Shown: positions 23,248-26,652 of the stretch, in pieces
Layout: each line of letters opens with the position of its first letter
How positions within the stretch are numbered: the first letter of the stretch is position 1
Assembly (NCBI GenBank): GCA_902803695.1
Contig: CADCQX010000053.1
Span: forward strand, 1 to 26,652
Length of the DNA stretch: 26,652 nucleotides
Direction of reading: 5' to 3'
From: Oscillospiraceae bacterium
GTDB lineage: Bacteria > Bacillota > Clostridia > Saccharofermentanales > Saccharofermentanaceae
Notes under the pieces: generated by a model
What the model was told of the DNA's origin: nothing
Databases searched by the model: none
Seen by the model: the letters and a program-made list of their open reading frames with translations, nothing else
Translations under genes and position numbers: made by a program

Positions 23248-24840
23248 TCATTCGTTGTCTTTGTCGATTACAGGACCGTTATGGTCAGCCTCATTAGAAG
23301 TTCCTAAGTTGTTGGCAATGTTTCCAAGTGCCTCATCTACGGATGGCTTCTTTGCTGCTTCAGGAGCATTCTCTGCTGCAGGTGCTGTTGCCTGAGCAAG
23401 TCCGAAGTTTGTCGAACCAGCGAGCTTTGTGCCTGCGAAGCTTCCGATGACGGAAGAAAGATTGATGCCAAGGCTGTCGCCGATACCATCGATCGTCTGC
23501 TTGAAGGACTTTGTGATGTCCTCTGTCATCTTTGCTGTGTTGCCTTCGCCATACATCGTAATAGAATCAATGTTTGCAAGTGGCTTTGCGATTGCCTCTG
23601 CAACGAGAGGATACATCTTACAGAGCATCTCGATAACAGCTGCCTCGCCGTACTTCTGCATAGCTTCTGCTTTCTTGTCGATACCGATCGCCTCAGCCTC
23701 TGCCTTTGCACGGATCGCATCAGCCTCAGCTTCACCTCTTGCACGGATACCTTCAGCTTCCTTCTGCATAGCGATAAGATCTGCTTCTGCCTGGATCTTC
23801 TTAGCTTCAGCCTGCTGTGCGAGTTCGTACTTACGAGCTTCAGCTTCCTTCTGTCTCTTATAAAGAGCTACGTCTGCCATTTGCTGCTGACGATACTTCT
23901 CGGCATCTGCTGCCTTCTTGATCTCAGCGTCCAAAGCCTGCTCACGAACCTGAGCCTCTTTCATCTTAAGTTCTACGGCTTTTTCCTGCTTAGCGATATC
24001 TGCCTCGGTATTAGCAACCTCGATAGACTTACGCTGTGCCTGCTCCTGGATCTTATATGCTGCGTCTGCCTCAGCTCTCTTTGTATCCTGAACTACCTGG
24101 AGTTCTGACTTCTTGATGGACAGTTCATTCTGCTTGATAGCGATCTCTGTCTCGGAAGCAACCTTAGCGTCGTTAGCCTCTTTGAAAGCCTCAGCCTGTG
24201 CGATCGCGATATCACGCTCTGCATTTGCCTTAGCGATGCTGGCGGACTTCTGGATGGTTGCCATGTTGTCCTGACCGAGAGCTGTGATGAGGTCGTTCTT
24301 ATCCTCAACGTGCTGGATGTTACAGGAGATGATCTGGATACCGAGGTTGTTCATGTCAACCTGTGCCTTCTCCTGTACCTGATCACCGAAAGACTTTCTG
24401 TCGTTACAAAGTTCCTTCAATGTGATGGTACCGATGATCTCACGCATGTTACCCTGTAATGAATCAACGAGCTGAGCATTGATCTGCTGGCTGTTCATGT
24501 TAAGGAAGTTCTTCATGGCGAGCTTGATACCTTCCTCATCGGTCCTGATCTGGACCTTAGCGACTGCGTCGATGTTAACACCGATGAAGTCAGCTGTCGG
24601 AACGAAGTCACCTGTCTTAATGTCGATGGAGAGCTGTTCTACCAGAAGTTCGTCTTTTCTCTCGAGGAAAGGAAGCTTCAAACCTGCCTTACCTATCAAG
24701 ATCTTCGGGTGTCTCTTAAGACCCGTGATGATATAAGCTTTGTTCGGTGGAGCCTTTACATAACTTGTGAAGATGATGATCAATAAGAACACCAAGATCG
24801 CTACACCAACTGCGATAAAAATTACTGTGTTTGTTGGCAT
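23248..24840 (-). CDS. floT: Flotillin-like SPFH/band-7 membrane protein
   Basis: This 530-residue scaffold protein of functional membrane microdomains has an N-terminal membrane segment (about residues 6-27). The SPFH/PHB domain follows (about 30-200), with IDIKTGDFVPTADFIGVNIDAVAKVQI. A long Ala/Glu/Lys coiled coil comes next (about 205-400) with the repeats AEADAIRAKAEAEA. The C-terminal region is Ala/Gly-rich and varies between species. Length and order fit Bacillus FloT (YuaG). An upstream NfeD-type partner, often found with it, is absent from the window. A ribosome site GGAGGG is about 8 bases before the ATG, and a promoter candidate lies upstream. It appears monocistronic, between its own terminator and thrC. 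Confidence 0.9.
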   Translation of the reverse strand: MPTNTVIFIAVGVAILVFLLIIIFTSYVKAPPNKAYIITGLKRHPKILIGKAGLKLPFLERKDELLVEQLSIDIKTGDFVPTADFIGVNIDAVAKVQIRTDEEGIKLAMKNFLNMNSQQINAQLVDSLQGNMREIIGTITLKELCNDRKSFGDQVQEKAQVDMNNLGIQIISCNIQHVEDKNDLITALGQDNMATIQKSASIAKANAERDIAIAQAEAFKEANDAKVASETEIAIKQNELSIKKSELQVVQDTKRAEADAAYKIQEQAQRKSIEVANTEADIAKQEKAVELKMKEAQVREQALDAEIKKAADAEKYRQQQMADVALYKRQKEAEARKYELAQQAEAKKIQAEADLIAMQKEAEGIRARGEAEADAIRAKAEAEAIGIDKKAEAMQKYGEAAVIEMLCKMYPLVAEAIAKPLANIDSITMYGEGNTAKMTEDITKSFKQTIDGIGDSLGINLSSVIGSFAGTKLAGSTNFGLAQATAPAAENAPEAAKKPSVDEALGNIANNLGTSNEADHNGPVIDKDNE

Positions 24841-24871
24841 AATAATACCCTCCTCTTTCTGTCATTCACGA

Positions 24872-24900
24872 ATTAAATTTATCATAAATATACTAGACAA
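24872..24900 (-). promoter_or_regulatory. Candidate promoter of the flotillin gene
   Basis: TTGTCT (24895-24900) and TTTAAT (24872-24877) on the minus strand have 17 bases between them. The -10 box matches five of six consensus bases. The leader would be about 25-30 bases. Another TATAAT further upstream lacks a -35 partner. Confidence 0.4.
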
Positions 24901-24983
24901 AGGAAGGCATTATATAAATATCGACCCGATATAATTATCTTCGATTATTCTGTCGCCCATCGAAAATAAATGACAATATTTTG

Positions 24984-26489
24984 TTACCCGATAAGAATAC
25001 TCCTGACGGTATCCATCATCTGATCTTTCTCGATTGTCATCTTGTGACGGATCTCACGCTTAGCGATATCCTTAAGCGTTGCAGGGATCTCGAGGCCGCT
25101 CTCTTCAGACAGCTCGTTGATGATGGTCTCATTTGATCTGCCGTTGCTGTAACCTGCTCCGCGGAGAGCATCCATAACTGCAGGAGCGAACTTGAACGGT
25201 GAAGCTGTTGAAGCGAATACCGTCTTGGTCTCGTCCTTGGATCTCTGATGATATCTGTTGTAGATGTTAAAACCGACTGCAGTATGTGTGTCGATCACGT
25301 TATCCGTGCGGTCGTATACGTCAACGATAGTCTTAGCGATACCTGTCTCATCAGCAAAGCCGCCTACGAACTGACGCTGAAGTCCCTTAAGTGTCTGAGG
25401 ATCTACACTGTAGACACCCTTCTCGTTAAGTTCCTTCATCCAACCGGAAACCTTGCCTGCATCTTTTCCGGAGATCTCGAAAAGGAGTCTCTCCAGATTG
25501 GATGAGATGAGGATATCCATGGAAGGAGAATTTGTCTTGAAGAACTCTCTTCTCCTGTCATATGTTCCGGATGCGAAGAAGTCGCAGAGGACCTTGTTCT
25601 TGTTGGAAGCGCAGATCAGACGGTGTACCGGAATACCCATCTGCTTAGCGTACCATGCTGCAAGGATGTTACCGAAGTTACCTGTAGGAACTACGATATT
25701 GATCTCTTCACCCATGGTGATCTTTTCTTTGCGAAGAAGATCGACATAAGAGAAAACATAGTAAGCGATCTGCGGTACGAGACGGCCCCAGTTGATGGAG
25801 TTAGCGGAAGACAGTTTAACGTTATTGGAAGAGAGCACATCCGCAAACTCTGTATTCGCGAAAATGTTCTTAACGCCTGTCTGTGCATCGTCGAAGCAGC
25901 CGTTTACCGCGATTACGTGTGTATTGCTGCCTTCCGTTGTGATCATCTGAAGCTTCTGAGCCTCGGATACGCCGTCGGAAGGATAGAAAACGATGATCTC
26001 TGTGCCCGGAAGATCCTTGAAGCCTTCAAGTGCAGCCTTACCCGTATCGCCGGATGTAGCTGTGAGGATGCAGATCTTCTTGGACTCGCCTGTCTTACGG
26101 ATAGAAGCAGTCATGAGGTGTGGAAGAAGCTGCAAAGCTACGTCCTTAAACGCTGCCGTAGGACCATGCCAGAGTTCAAGGATATATTCACGGTCATTGT
26201 ATGAGTTGAGTTGAACGAGCGGAACTACGATCTCTTCCCACTTCTCAGGATCGTATGCCTGTCTCGTGTAATCAAGAAGTTCACTCTCTGTAAAATCCTC
26301 GAGAAACTTCGAGATAACTCTCGCGGAGATCTGATAGAATTCCATGTTCATCATCTCTTCGATCTCGTCCTTGGAGATAGAAGGGATCGACTCAGGCACA
26401 AAAAGTCCTCCGTCCGGAGCGATACCCTTTACGATAGCTTCGCTTGCAGAAAACTTGCCTTCATAGCCTCTTGTGCTTATGTATTTCAT
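24984..26489 (-). CDS. thrC: Threonine synthase
   Basis: This PLP enzyme turns O-phospho-L-homoserine into threonine. It has 501 residues. The start MKYISTRG is typical of ThrC, the PLP lysine K115 is in HGPTAAFKD, and the phosphate-binding loop is TATSGDTGKAAL. Further along is PTGNFGNILAAWYAKQMG, also typical. The ATG has GGGAGG about 5 bases upstream. The gene is followed after 143 bases by the flotillin gene in the same direction; the gap has no convincing terminator, so some read-through is possible. No other threonine-pathway gene lies in the window. The upstream 163 bases hold no recognisable T-box. Confidence 0.94.
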   Translation of the reverse strand: MKYISTRGYEGKFSASEAIVKGIAPDGGLFVPESIPSISKDEIEEMMNMEFYQISARVISKFLEDFTESELLDYTRQAYDPEKWEEIVVPLVQLNSYNDREYILELWHGPTAAFKDVALQLLPHLMTASIRKTGESKKICILTATSGDTGKAALEGFKDLPGTEIIVFYPSDGVSEAQKLQMITTEGSNTHVIAVNGCFDDAQTGVKNIFANTEFADVLSSNNVKLSSANSINWGRLVPQIAYYVFSYVDLLRKEKITMGEEINIVVPTGNFGNILAAWYAKQMGIPVHRLICASNKNKVLCDFFASGTYDRRREFFKTNSPSMDILISSNLERLLFEISGKDAGKVSGWMKELNEKGVYSVDPQTLKGLQRQFVGGFADETGIAKTIVDVYDRTDNVIDTHTAVGFNIYNRYHQRSKDETKTVFASTASPFKFAPAVMDALRGAGYSNGRSNETIINELSEESGLEIPATLKDIAKREIRHKMTIEKDQMMDTVRSILIG

Positions 26490-26524
26490 ACTGACCTCCC
26501 GATAAGAAGTTTTAGTTCATTGCT

Positions 26525-26552
26525 ATTGTACAACATCAAGCCCCATTTTCCA
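26525..26552 (-). promoter_or_regulatory. Possible thrC promoter
   Basis: TGGAAA (26547-26552) and TACAAT (26525-26530) on the minus strand are 16 bases apart. The -10 box is good and the -35 box matches four of six. The leader would be about 30 bases. The rest of the region to the window edge is AT-rich and holds no gene. Confidence 0.3.
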
Positions 26553-26652
26553 CTAATAAAAAGATGGTTATTGATAACAAATATCAGCTTTGCAGATTTC
26601 GATTATTTGACAAATCACGTATTCCCTAAATTGTGGTTTACAAATAACCGCA

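Noticed and set aside
26490..26652. T-box leader before thrC
   Set aside because: No T-box sequence, specifier-loop pattern or terminator hairpin is visible.
1..26652. CRISPR array, insertion sequence, prophage or tRNA gene
   Set aside because: No regularly spaced repeats, transposase or phage-type proteins, or tRNA-like cloverleaf were seen on either strand.

Overview
The window is a gene-dense stretch of a bacterial chromosome that looks like an anaerobic Clostridia-type Bacillota (gut or rumen kind). The clues are strong GGAGG-type ribosome sites, sigma-A-like promoters, many lipoproteins with a lipobox, a BmpA-family nucleoside transporter, SseB, AEC, MalY and flotillin proteins, and serpins like those of gut Firmicutes. 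No rRNA, tRNA, CRISPR array, phage gene or insertion sequence was seen. The species cannot be named from the sequence. About 90% of the window is coding, mostly on the minus strand.

Layout. (1) 1-7234, minus strand, read right to left: xpt (xanthine phosphoribosyltransferase), a lipoprotein nucleoside-binding protein, its ATPase and two permeases, then tsaE and a TsaB protein fused to a RimI-type acetyltransferase that runs off the left edge. The genes touch or overlap and share a good promoter before xpt. A hairpin after the binding-protein gene probably lowers expression of the downstream part. (2) 7332-12136, minus: malQ, glpK, an AEC-family permease and an SseB-family protein, closed by a strong terminator. 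(3) 12257-13909, plus: prfC (release factor 3) with its own terminator. (4) 13973-15423, minus: two secreted or anchored proteins of unknown function. (5) 15721-17018, plus: a tandem pair of paralogous zinc-ribbon membrane proteins whose leader sequences were duplicated with the genes. (6) 17045-21956, minus: a nucleoside phosphorylase followed by three tandem lipoprotein serpins that end at a double hairpin. (7) 22033-23184, plus: a MalY/PatB-type C-S lyase. (8) 23201-26489, minus: a flotillin and threonine synthase.

How it fits together. The left block imports purine nucleosides or bases, salvages xanthine and carries two t6A tRNA-modification genes on the same transcript. The second block handles maltodextrin and glycerol. 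The most unusual region is the serpin array. Three inhibitors with intact inhibitory hinges and lipid anchors share a framework but carry different reactive-centre loops, which suggests a surface shield against several proteases. Next to it are the duplicated zinc-ribbon proteins and the two unknown secreted proteins, so 13.9-21.1 kb looks like an accessory envelope region between housekeeping genes.
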